64,000 nt of DNA from Pampus argenteus (taxonomy: Eukaryota; Chordata; Actinopteri; Scombriformes; Stromateidae), in NCBI GenBank assembly GCA_036937835.1, contig CM072879.1, positions 1,114,001-1,178,000 of the forward strand, given 5' to 3'. Both the position numbers and the translations under genes were made by a program. The notes beneath the pieces were generated by a model, which saw nothing but the letters and a program-made list of their open reading frames with translations, was not told the DNA's origin and did no database searches. Positions 50,774 to 62,409 of this stretch are shown in pieces; the first letter of the stretch is position 1, and the number at the start of each line of letters is the position of its first letter.

Positions 50774-52126
50774 AAATATTGCTCCTTGTTTAAGAAAAAT
50801 TGTAGTTGTCAGTTTTGGCCTGAGAGAAAGCTATTTTTACAAATGTTACAGTAAAAGCTGCAGGAAGCTCTCAGAAGTTTTTTTTTGGGCTCCTAATCAT
50901 TAGAAATCAGTTACTTGTTGATGGCAAACATGGTTTTGATTGAAAATATTGCTCCTTGTTTAAGAAAAACTGTAGTTGTCAGTTTTGGCCTGAGACAAAA
51001 CTTTTTTTACAAATGTTACAGTAAAAGCTGCAGGAAGCTCTCAGAAGTGAGTTTTTTTGGTGCTAATCATTAGAAATCAGTTACTTGTTGATGGCAAACA
51101 TGGTTTTGATTGAAAATATTGCTCCTTGTTTAAGAAAAACTGTAGTTGTCAGTTTTGGCCTGAGAGAAAGCTATTTTTACAAATGTTACAGTAAAAGCTG
51201 CAGGAAGCTCTCAGAAGTGAGTTTTTTGGTCCTAATCATTAGAAATCAGTTACTTGTTGATGGCAAACATGGTTTTGATTGAAAATATTGCTCCTTGTTT
51301 AAGAAAAACTGTAGTTGTCAGTTTTGGCCTGAGAGAAAGCTATTTTTACAAATGTTACAGTAAAAGCTGCAGGAAGCTCTCAGAAGTGAGTTTTTTGGTC
51401 CTAATCATTAGAAATCAATTACTTGTTGATGGCAAACATGGTTTTGATTGAAAATATTGATCCTTGTTTAAGAAAAACTGTAGTTGTCAGTTTTGGCCTG
51501 AGAGAAAGCTATTTTTTACAAATGTTACAGTAAAAGCTGCAGGAAGCTCTCAGAAGTGAGTTTTTTGGTCCTAATCATTAGAAATCAGTTACTTGTTGAT
51601 GGCAAACATGGTTTTGTTGAAAATATTGATCCTTGTTTAAGAAAAACTGTAGTTGTCAGTTTTGGCCTGAGAGAAAGCTATTTTTACAAATGTTACAGTA
51701 AAAGCTGCAGGAAGCTCTCAGAAGTGAGTTTTTTGGTCCTAATCATTAGAAATCAGTTACTTGTTGATGGCAAACATGGTTTTCATTGAAAATATTGCTC
51801 CTTGTTTAAGAAAAACTGTAGTTGTCAGTTTTGGCCTGAGAGAAAGCTATTTTTACAAATGTTACAGTAAAAGCTGCATGAAGCTCTCAGAAGTTTTTTT
51901 TGGGCTCCTAATCATTAGAAATCAGTTACTTGTTGATGGCAAACATGGTTTTGTTGAAAATATTGCTCCTTATTTAAGAAAAACTGTAGTTGTCAGTTTT
52001 GGCCTCAGAGAAAGCTATTTTTACAAATGTTACAGTAAAAGCTGCAGGAAGCTCTCAGAAGTGAGTTTTTTGGTCCTAATCATTAGAAATCAGTTACTTG
52101 TTGATGGCAAACATGGTTTTGATTGA
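48544..52126 (+). repeat. Segment duplicated to 53452-56695, copy 1
   Basis: 48544-49756 matches 53452-54664 at 4,908 bp, then 50407-52126 matches 54977-56695 at 4,569-4,570 bp. The 338-bp change equals two monomers present here (49728-50065) and absent from the other copy. Markers are AAGAAAAAAAGTAG, GAAGTAAG, TCATTGGAAATC (near 50728 and 55298), AAAAATTGTAG and AAGCTGCATGAAGC. Confidence 0.86.
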
Positions 52127-53451
52127 AAATATTGCTCCTTGTTTAAGAAAAACTGTAGTTGTCAGTTTTGGCCTGAGAGAAAGCTATTTTTACAAATGTT
52201 ACAGTAAAAGCTGCAGGAAGCTCTCAGAAGTGAGTTTTTTGGTCCTAATCATTAGAAATCAGTTACTTGTTGATGGCAAACATGGTTTTGATTGAAAATA
52301 TTGCTCCTTGTTTAAAAAAAACTGTAGTTGTCAGTTTTGGCCTGAGAGAAAGCTATTTTTACAAATGTTACATTAAAAGCTGCAGGAAGCTCTCAGAAGT
52401 GAGTTTTTTGGTCCTAATCATTAGAAATCAGTTACTTGTTGATGGCAAACATGGTTTTCATTGAAAATATTGCTCCTTGTTTAAGAAAAACTGTAGTTGT
52501 CAGTTTTGGCCTGAGAGAAAGCTATTTTTACAAATGTTACAGTAAAAGCTGCAGGAAGCTCTCAGAAGTGAGTTTTTTGGTCCTAATCATTAGAAATCAG
52601 TTACTTGTTGATGGCAAACATGGTTTTGATTGAAAATATTGCCCCTTGTTTAAGAAAAACTGTAGTTGTCAGTTTTGGCCTGAGAGAAAGCTATTTTTAC
52701 AAATGTTACAGTAAAAGCTGCAGGAAGCTCTCAGAAGTGAGTTTTTTGGTCCTAATCATTAGAAATCAGTTACTTGTTGATGGCAAACATGGTTTTGATT
52801 GAAAATATTGATCCTTGTTTAAGAAAAACTGTAGTTGTCAGTTTTGGCCTGAGAGAAAGCTATTTTTACAAATGTTACAGTAAAAGCTGCAGGAAGCTCT
52901 CAGAAGTGAGTTTTTTGGTCCTAATCATTAGAAATCAGTTACTTGTTGATGGCAAACATGGTTTTCATTGAAAATATTGCTCCTTGTTTAAGAAAAACTG
53001 TAGTTGTCAGTTTTGGCCTGAGAGAAAGCTATTTTTACAAATGTTACAGTAAAAGCTGCAGGAAGCTCTCAGAAGTGAGTTTTTTGGTCCTAATCATTAG
53101 AAATCAGTTACTTGTTGATGGCAAACATGGTTTTGATTGAAAATATTGCTCCTTGTTTAAGAAAAACTGTAGTTGTCAGTTTTGGCCTGAGAGAAAGCTA
53201 TTTTTACAAATGTTACAGTAAAAGCTGCAGGAAGCTCTCAGAAGTTTTTTTTTGGGCTCCTAATCATTAGAAATCCGTTACTTGTTGATGGCAAACATGG
53301 TTTTGATTGAAAATATTGCTCCTTGTTTAAGAAAAACTGTAGTTGTCAGTTTTGGCCTGAGACAAAGCTATTTTTACAAATGTTACAGTAAAAGCTGCAG
53401 GAAGCTCTCAGAAGTGAGTTTTTTTGGTCCTAATCATTAGAAATCAGTTAC

Positions 53452-56400
53452 TTGTTGATGGCAAACATGGTTTTGATTGAAAATATTGCTCCTTGTTTAA
53501 GAAAAAAAGTAGTTGTCAGTTTTGGCCTGAGAGAAAGCTATTTTAACAAATGTTACAGTAAAAGCTGCAGGAAGCTCTCAGAAGTGAGTTTTTTGGTCCT
53601 AATCATTAGAAATCAGTTACTTGTTGATGGCAAACATGGTTTTGATTGAAAATATTGCTCCTTGTTTAAGAAAAACTGTAGTTGTCAGTTTTGGCCTGAG
53701 ACAAAGATATTTTTACAAATGTTACAGTAAAAGCTGCAGGAAGCTCTCAGAAGTGAGTTTTTTGGTCCTAATCATTAGAAATCAGTTACTTGTTGATGGC
53801 AAACATGGTTTTGATTGAAAATATTGCTCCTTTTTTAAGAAAAACTGTAGTTGTCAGTTTTGGCCTGAGAGAAAGCTATTTTTACAAATGTTACAGTAAA
53901 AGCTGCAGGAAGCTCTCAGGAGTTATTTTTTGGCTCCTAATCATTAGAAATCAGTTACTTGTTGATGGCAAACATGGTTTTGATTGAAAATATTGCTCCT
54001 TGTTTAAGAAAAACTGTAGTTGTCAGTTTTGGCCTGAGAGAAAGCTATTTTTACAAATGTTACAGTAAAAGCTGCAGGAAGCTCTCAGAAGTGAGTTTTT
54101 TGGTCCTAATCATTAGAAATCAGTTACTTGTTGATGGCAAACATGGTTTTGATTGAAAATATTGCTCCTTGTTTAAGAAAAACTGTAGTTGTCAGTTTTG
54201 GCCTAAGAGAAAGCTATTTTTACAAATATTACAGTAAAAGCTGCAGGAAGCTCTCAGAAGTGAGTTTTTTTGGTCCTAATCATTAGAAATCAGTTACTTG
54301 TTGATGGCAAACATGGTTTTGATTGAAAATATTGCTCCTTGTTTAAAAAAAACTGTAGTTGTCAGTTTTGGCCTGAGAGAAAGCTATTTTTACAAATGTT
54401 ACATTAAAAGCTGCAGGAAGCTCTCAGAAGTAAGTTTTTTGGTCCTAATCATTAGAAATCAGTTACTTGTTGATGGCAAACATGGTTTTCATTGAAAATA
54501 TTGCTCCTTGTTTAAGAAAAACTGTAGTTGTCAGTTTTGGCCTGAGAGAAAGCTATTTTTACAAATGTTACAGTAAAAGCTGCAGGAAGCTCTCAGAAGT
54601 GAGTTTTTTGGTCCTAATCATTAGAAATCAGTTACTTGTTGATGGCAAACATGGTTTTGATTGAAAATATTGCTCCTTGTTTAAGAAAAACTGTAGTTGT
54701 CAGTTTTGGCCTGAGAGAAAGCTATTTTTACAAATGTTACAGTAAAAGCTGCAGGAAGCTCTCAGAAGTTTTTTTTTTGGGCTCCTAATCATTAGAAATC
54801 AGTTACTTGTTGATGGCAAACATGGTTTTGATTGAAAATATTGCTCCTTGTTTAAGAAAAACTGTAGTTGTCAGTTTTGGCCTGAGACAAAGCTTTTTTT
54901 ACAAATGTTACAGTAAAAGCTGCAGGAAGCTCTCAGAAGTGAGTTTTTTTGGTGCTAATCATTAGAAATCAGTTACTTGTTGATGGCAAACATGGTTTTG
55001 ATTGAAAATATTGCTCCTTGTTTAAGAAAAACTGTAGTTGTCAGTTTTGGCCTGAGAGAAAGCTATTTTTACAAATGTTACAGTAAAAGCTGCAGGAAGC
55101 TCTCAGAAGTGAGTTTTTTGGTCCTAATCATTAGAAATCAGTTACTTGTTGATGGCAAACATGGTTTTGATTGAAAATATTGCTCCTTGTTTAAGAAAAA
55201 CTGTAGTTGTCAGTTTTGGCCTGAGAGAAAGCTATTTTTACAAATGTTACAGTAAAAGCTGCAGGAAGCTCTCAGAAGTGAGTTTTTTGGTCCTAATCAT
55301 TGGAAATCAGTTACTTGTTGATGGCAAACATGGTTTTCATTGAAAATATTGCTCCTTGTTTAAGAAAAATTGTAGTTGTCAGTTTTGGCCTGAGAGAAAG
55401 CTATTTTTACAAATGTTACAGTAAAAGCTGCAGAAAGCTCTCAGAAGTTTTTTTTTGGGCTCCTAATCATTAGAAATCAGTTACTTGTTGATGGCAAACA
55501 TGGTTTTGATTGAAAATATTGCTCCTTGTTTAAGAAAAACTGTAGTTGTCAGTTTTGGCCTGAGACAAAGCTTTTTTTACAAATGTTACAGTAAAAGCTG
55601 CAGGAAGCTCTCAGAAGTGAGTTTTTTTGGTGCTAATCATTAGAAATCAGTTACTTGTTGATGGCAAACATGGTTTTGATTGAAAATATTGCTCCTTGTT
55701 TAAGAAAAACTGTAGTTGTCAGTTTTGGCCTGAGAGAAAGCTATTTTTACAAATGTTACAGTAAAAGCTGCAGGAAGCTCTCAGAAGTGAGTTTTTTGGT
55801 CCTAATCATTAGAAATCAGTTACTTGTTGATGGCAAACATGGTTTTGATTGAAAATATTGCTCCTTGTTTAAGAAAAACTGTAGTTGTCAGTTTTGGCCT
55901 GAGAGAAAGCTATTTTTACAAATGTTACAGTAAAAGCTGCAGGAAGCTCTCAGAAGTGAGTTTTTTGGTCCTAATCATTAGAAATCAATTACTTGTTGAT
56001 GGCAAACATGGTTTTGATTGAAAATATTGATCCTTGTTTAAGAAAAACTGTAGTTGTCAGTTTTGGCCTGAGAGAAAGCTATTTTTACAAATGTTACAGT
56101 AAAAGCTGCAGGAAGCTCTCAGAAGTGAGTTTTTTGGTCCTAATCATTAGAAATCAGTTACTTGTTGATGGCAAACATGGTTTTGTTGAAAATATTGATC
56201 CTTGTTTAAGAAAAACTGTAGTTGTCAGTTTTGGCCTGAGAGAAAGCTATTTTTACAAATGTTACAGTAAAAGCTGCAGGAAGCTCTCAGAAGTGAGTTT
56301 TTTGGTCCTAATCATTAGAAATCAGTTACTTGTTGATGGCAAACATGGTTTTCATTGAAAATATTGCTCCTTGTTTAAGAAAAACTGTAGTTGTCAGTTT

Positions 56401-56695
56401 TGGCCTGAGAGAAAGCTATTTTTACAAATGTTACAGTAAAAGCTGCATGAAGCTCTCAGAAGTTTTTTTTGGGCTCCTAATCATTAGAAATCAGTTACTT
56501 GTTGATGGCAAACATGGTTTTGTTGAAAATATTGCTCCTTATTTAAGAAAAACTGTAGTTGTCAGTTTTGGCCTCAGAGAAAGCTATTTTTACAAATGTT
56601 ACAGTAAAAGCTGCAGGAAGCTCTCAGAAGTGAGTTTTTTGGTCCTAATCATTAGAAATCAGTTACTTGTTGATGGCAAACATGGTTTTGATTGA
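53452..56695 (+). repeat. Segment duplicated from 48544-52126, copy 2 (two monomers shorter)
   Basis: This carries the same marker order as 48544-52126 with a deletion of two whole monomers. A further partial copy of its last portion, from AAGAAAAAAAGTAG to AAGCTGCATGAAGC, lies at 59207-62409. The distance from the first marker monomer to the last is about 2,876-2,878 bp in both, so this phrase is a recurring higher-order unit. Confidence 0.84.
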
Positions 56696-57004
56696 AAATA
56701 TTGCTACTTTTTTAAGAAAAACTGTAGTTGTCAGTTTTGGCCTGAGAGAAAGCTATTTTTACAAATGTTACAGTAAAAGCTGCAGGAAGCTCTCAGGAGT
56801 TATTTTTGGGCTCCTAATCATTAGAAATCAGTTACTTGTTGATGGCAAACATGGTTTTCATTGAAAATATTGCTCCTTGTTTAAGAAAAACTGTAGTTGT
56901 CAGTTTTGGCCTGAGAGAAAGCTATTTTTACAAATGTTACAGTAAAAGCTGCAGGAAGCTCTCAGAAGTGAGTTTTTTGGTCCTAATCATTAGAAATCAG
57001 TTAC

Positions 57005-60000
57005 TTGTTGATGGCAAACATGGTTTTCATTGAAAATATTGCTCCTTGTTTAAGAAAAACTGTAGTTGTCAGTTTTGGCCTGAGAGAAAGCTATTTTTAC
57101 AAATGTTACAGTAAAAGCTGCAGGAAGCTCTCAGAAGTGAGTTTTTTGGTCCTAATCATTAGAAATCAGTTACTTGTTGATGGCAAACATGGTTTTGATT
57201 GAAAATATTGCCCCTTGTTTAAGAAAAACTGTAGTTGTCAGTTTTGGCCTGAGAGAAAGCTATTTTTACAAATGTTACAGTAAAAGCTGCAGGAAGCTCT
57301 CAGAAGTGAGTTTTTTGGTCCTAATCATTAGAAATCAGTTACTTGTTGATGGCAAACATGGTTTTGATTGAAAATATTGCTCCTTGTTTAAGAAAAACTG
57401 TAGTTGTCAGTTTTGGCCTGAGACAAAGCTATTTTTACAAATGTTACAGTAAAAGCTGCAGGAAGCTCTCAGAAGTGAGTTTTTTGGTCCTAATCATTAG
57501 AAATCAGTTACTTGTTGATGGCAAACATGGTTTTGATTGAAAATATTGATCCTTGTTTAAGAAAAACTGTAGTTGTCAGTTTTGGCCTGAGAGAAAGCTA
57601 TTTTTACAAATGTTACAGTAAAAGCTGCAGGAAGCTCTCAGAAGTGAGTTTTTTGGTCCTAATCATTAGAAATCAGTTACTTGTTCATGGCAAACATGGT
57701 TTTCATTGAAAATATTGCTCCTTGTTTAAGAAAAACTGTAGTTGTCAGTTTTGGCCTGAGAGAAAGCTATTTTTACAAATGTTACAGTAAAAGCTGCAGG
57801 AAGCTCTCAGAAGTTTTTTTTTGGGCTCCTAATCATTAGAAATCAGTTACTTGTTGATGGCAAACATGGTTTTGATTGAAAATATTGCTCCTTGTTTAAG
57901 AAAAACTGTAGTTGTCAGTTTTGGCCTGAGACAAAGCTTTTTTTACAAATGTTACAGTAAAAGCTGCAGGAAGCTCTCAGAAGTGAGTTTTTTTGGTGCT
58001 AATCATTAGAAATCAGTTACTTGTTGATGGCAAACATGGTTTTGATTGAAAAGATTGCTCCTTGTTTAAGAAAAACTGTAGTTGTCAGTTTTGGCCTGAG
58101 AGAAAGCTATTTTTACAAATGTTACAGTAAAAGCTGCAGGAAGCTCTCAGAAGTGAGTTTTTTGGTCCTAATCATTAGAAATCAGTTACTTGTTGATGGC
58201 AAACATGGTTTTGATTGAAAATATTGCTCCTTGTTTAAGAAAAACTGTAGTTGTCAGTTTTGGCCTGAGAGAAAGCTATTTTTACAAATATTACAGTAAA
58301 AGCAGCAGGAAGCTCTCAGAAGTGAGTTTTTTGGTCCTAATCATTAGAAATCAGTTACTTGTTGATGGCAAACATGGTTTTGATTGAAAATATTGCTCCT
58401 TGTTTAAGAAAAACTGTAGTTGTCAGTTTTGGCCTGAGAGAAAGCTATTTTTACAAATGTTACAGTAAAAGCTGCAGGAAGCTCTCAGAAGTGAGTTTTT
58501 TGGTCCTAATCATTAGAAATCAGTTACTTGTTGATGGCAAACATGGTTTTGATTGAAAATATTGCTCCTTGTTTAAGAAAAACTGTAGTTGTCAGTTTTG
58601 GCCTGAGAGAAAGCTATTTTTACAAATGTTACAGTAAAAGCTGCAGGAAGCTCTCAGAAGTGAGTTTTTTGGTCCTAATCATTAGAAATCAGTTACTTGT
58701 TGATGGCAAACATGGTTTTGATTGAAAATATTGCTCCTTGTTTAAGAAAAACTGTAGTTGTCAGTTTTGGCCTGAGAGAAAGCTATTTTTACAAATGTTA
58801 CAGTAAAAGCTGCAGGAAGCTCTCAGAAGTGAGTTTTTTGGTCCTAATCATTAGAAATCAGTTACTTGTTGATGGCAAACATGGTTTTGATTGAAAATAT
58901 TGCTCCTTGTTTAAGAAAAACTGTAGTTGTCAGTTTTGGCCTGAGAGAAAGCTATTTTTACAAATGTTACAGTAAAAGCTGCAGGAAGCTCTCAGAAGTT
59001 TTTTTTTGGGCTCCTAATCATTAGAAATCCGTTACTTGTTGATGGCAAACATGGTTTTGATTGAAAATATTGCTCCTTGTTTAAGAAAAACTGTAGTTGT
59101 CAGTTTTGGCCTGAGACAAAGCTATTTTTACAAATGTTACAGTAAAAGCTGCAGGAAGCTCTCAGAAGTGAGTTTTTTGTGGTCCTAATCATTAGAAATC
59201 AGTTACTTGTTGATGGCAAACATGGTTTTGATTGAAAATATTGCTCCTTGTTTAAGAAAAAAAGTAGTTGTCAGTTTTGGCCTGAGAGAAAGCTATTTTA
59301 ACAAATGTTACAGTAAAAGCTGCAGGAAGCTCTCAGAAGTGAGTTTTTTGGTCCTAATCATTAGAAATCAGTTACTTGTTGATGGCAAACATGGTTTTGA
59401 TTGAAAATATTGCTCCTTGTTTAAGAAAAACTGTAGTTGTCAGTTTTGGCCTGAGACAAAGATATTTTTACAAATGTTACAGTAAAAGCTGCAGGAAGCT
59501 CTCAGAAGTGAGTTTTTTGGTCCTAATCATTAGAAATCAGTTACTTGTTGATGGCAAACATGGTTTTGATTGAAAATATTGCTCCTTTTTTAAGAAAAAC
59601 TGTAGTTGTCAGTTTTGGCCTGAGAGAAAGCTATTTTTACAAATGTTACAGTAAAAGCTGCAGGAAGCTCTCAGGAGTTATTTTTTGGCTCCTAATCATT
59701 AGAAATCAGTTACTTGTTGATGGCAAACATGGTTTTGATTGAAAATATTGCTCCTTGTTTAAGAAAAACTGTAGTTGTCAGTTTTGGCCTGAGAGAAAGC
59801 TATTTTTACAAATGTTACAGTAAAAGCTGCAGGAAGCTCTCAGAAGTGAGTTTTTTGGTCCTAATCATTAGAAATCAGTTACTTGTTGATGGCAAACATG
59901 GTTTTGATTGAAAATATTGCTCCTTGTTTAAGAAAAACTGTAGTTGTCAGTTTTGGCCTAAGAGAAAGCTATTTTTACAAATATTACAGTAAAAGCTGCA

Positions 60001-61436
60001 GGAAGCTCTCAGAAGTGAGTTTTTTTGGTCCTAATCATTAGAAATCAGTTACTTGTTGATGGCAAACATGGTTTTGATTGAAAATATTGCTCCTTGTTTA
60101 AAAAAAACTGTAGTTGTCAGTTTTGGCCTGAGAGAAAGCTATTTTTACAAATGTTACATTAAAAGCTGCAGGAAGCTCTCAGAAGTAAGTTTTTTGGTCC
60201 TAATCATTAGAAATCAGTTACTTGTTGATGGCAAACATGGTTTTCATTGAAAATATTGCTCCTTGTTTAAGAAAAACTGTAGTTGTCAGTTTTGGCCTGA
60301 GAGAAAGCTATTTTTACAAATGTTACAGTAAAAGCTGCAGGAAGCTCTCAGAAGTGAGTTTTTTGGTCCTAATCATTAGAAATCAGTTACTTGTTGATGG
60401 CAAACATGGTTTTGATTGAAAATATTGCTCCTTGTTTAAGAAAAACTGTAGTTGTCAGTTTTGGCCTGAGACAAAGCTATTTTTACAAATGTTACAGTAA
60501 AAGCTGCAGGAAGCTCTCAGAAGTGAGTTTTTTGGTCCTAATCATTAGAAATCAGTTACTTGTTGATGGCAAACATGGTTTTGATTGAAAATATTGATCC
60601 TTGTTTAAGAAAAACTGTAGTTGTCAGTTTTGGCCTGAGAGAAAGCTATTTTTACAAATGTTACAGTAAAAGCTGCAGGAAGCTCTCAGAAGTGAGTTTT
60701 TTGGTCCTAATCATTAGAAATCAGTTACTTGTTGATGGCAAACATGGTTTTCATTGAAAATATTGCTCCTTGTTTAAGAAAAACTGTAGTTGTCAGTTTT
60801 GGCCTGAGAGAAAGCTATTTTTACAAATGTTACAGTAAAAGCTGCAGGAAGCTCTCAGAAGTTTTTTTTTTGGGCTCCTAATCATTAGAAATCAGTTACT
60901 TGTTGATGGCAAACATGGTTTTGATTGAAAATATTGCTCCTTGTTTAAGAAAAACTGTAGTTGTCAGTTTTGGCCTGAGACAAAGCTTTTTTTACAAATG
61001 TTACAGTAAAAGCTGCAGGAAGCTCTCAGAAGTGAGTTTTTTTGGTGCTAATCATTAGAAATCAGTTACTTGTTGATGGCAAACATGGTTTTGATTGAAA
61101 ATATTGCTCCTTGTTTAAGAAAAACTGTAGTTGTCAGTTTTGGCCTGAGAGAAAGCTATTTTTACAAATGTTACAGTAAAAGCTGCAGGAAGCTCTCAGA
61201 AGTGAGTTTTTTGGTCCTAATCATTAGAAATCAGTTACTTGTTGATGGCAAACATGGTTTTGATTGAAAATATTGCTCCTTGTTTAAGAAAAACTGTAGT
61301 TGTCAGTTTTGGCCTGAGAGAAAGCTATTTTTACAAATGTTACAGTAAAAGCTGCAGGAAGCTCTCAGAAGTGAGTTTTTTGGTCCTAATCATTAGAAAT
61401 CAGTTACTTGTTGATGGCGAACATGGTTTTCATTGA
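57005..61436 (+). repeat. Large duplicated segment, copy 3
   Basis: This follows 46343-50773 monomer by monomer at 10,662-10,663 bp. Differences I noticed: GTTCATGG for GTTGATGG near 57684, GAGTTTTTTGTGGTCC near 59170 where the earlier copy has GAGTTTTTTTGGTCC, and GGCGAACATGG near 61417. Confidence 0.87.
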
Positions 61437-62409
61437 AAATATTGCTCCTTGTTTAAGAAAAATTGTAGTTGTCAGTTTTGGCCTGAGAGAAAGCTATTTT
61501 TACAAATGTTACAGTAAAAGCTGCAGGAAGCTCTCAGAAGTGAGTTTTTTGGTCCTAATCATTAGAAATCAGTTACTTGTTGATGGCAAACATGGTTTTG
61601 ATTGAAAATATTGCTCCTTGTTTAAGAAAAACTGTAGTTGTCAGTTTTGGCCTGAGAGAAAGCTATTTTTACAAATGTTACAGTAAAAGCTGCAGGAAGC
61701 TCTCAGAAGTGAGTTTTTTGGTCCTAATCATTAGAAATCAATTACTTGTTGATGGCAAACATGGTTTTGATTGAAAATATTGATCCTTGTTTAAGAAAAA
61801 CTGTAGTTGTCAGTTTTGGCCTGAGAGAAAGCTATTTTTACAAATGTTACAGTAAAAGCTGCAGGAAGCTCTCAGAAGTGAGTTTTTTGGTCCTAATCAT
61901 TAGAAATCAGTTACTTGTTGATGGCAAACATGGTTTTGTTGAAAATATTGATCCTTGTTTAAGAAAAACTGTAGTTGTCAGTTTTGGCCTGAGAGAAAGC
62001 TATTTTTACAAATGTTACAGTAAAAGCTGCAGGAAGCTCTCAGAAGTGAGTTTTTTGGTCCTAATCATTAGAAATCAGTTACTTGTTGATGGCAAACATG
62101 GTTTTCATTGAAAATATTGCTCCTTGTTTAAGAAAAACTGTAGTTGTCAGTTTTGGCCTGAGAGAAAGCTATTGTTACAAATGTTACAGTAAAAGCTGCA
62201 TGAAGCTCTCAGAAGTTTTTTTTGGGCTCCTAATCATTAGAAATCAGTTACTTGTTGATGGCAAACATGGTTTTGTTGAAAATATTGCTCCTTATTTAAG
62301 AAAAACTGTAGTTGTCAGTTTTGGCCTCAGAGAAAGCTATTTTTACAAATGTTACAGTAAAAGCTGCAGGAAGCTCTCAGAAGTTTTTTTTTGGGCTCCT
62401 AATCATTAG
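59207..62409 (+). repeat. Third copy of the phrase found at 53452-56695
   Basis: It begins with the AAGAAAAAAAGTAG/TTTTAACAAATG monomer and ends with the AAGCTGCATGAAGC, TTTTGTTG and CTTATTTAAG monomers at about 62083-62409, 2,876 bp later. The equivalent interval is 2,878 bp at 53452 and 3,217 bp at 48544 (two monomers longer). The copy ends by running into a poly-T GGGCTCC junction near 62384 that the other copies lack. Confidence 0.82.

Noticed and set aside
22560..62409. T-run length differences (ATTTTTAC against ATTTTTTAC, GAGTTTTTT against GAGTTTTTTT) as sequencing errors
   Set aside because: Many recur at matching places in duplicated units (for example at +2,540, +4,570, +7,780 and +10,662 bp), so they look inherited. 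Isolated ones could still be errors.
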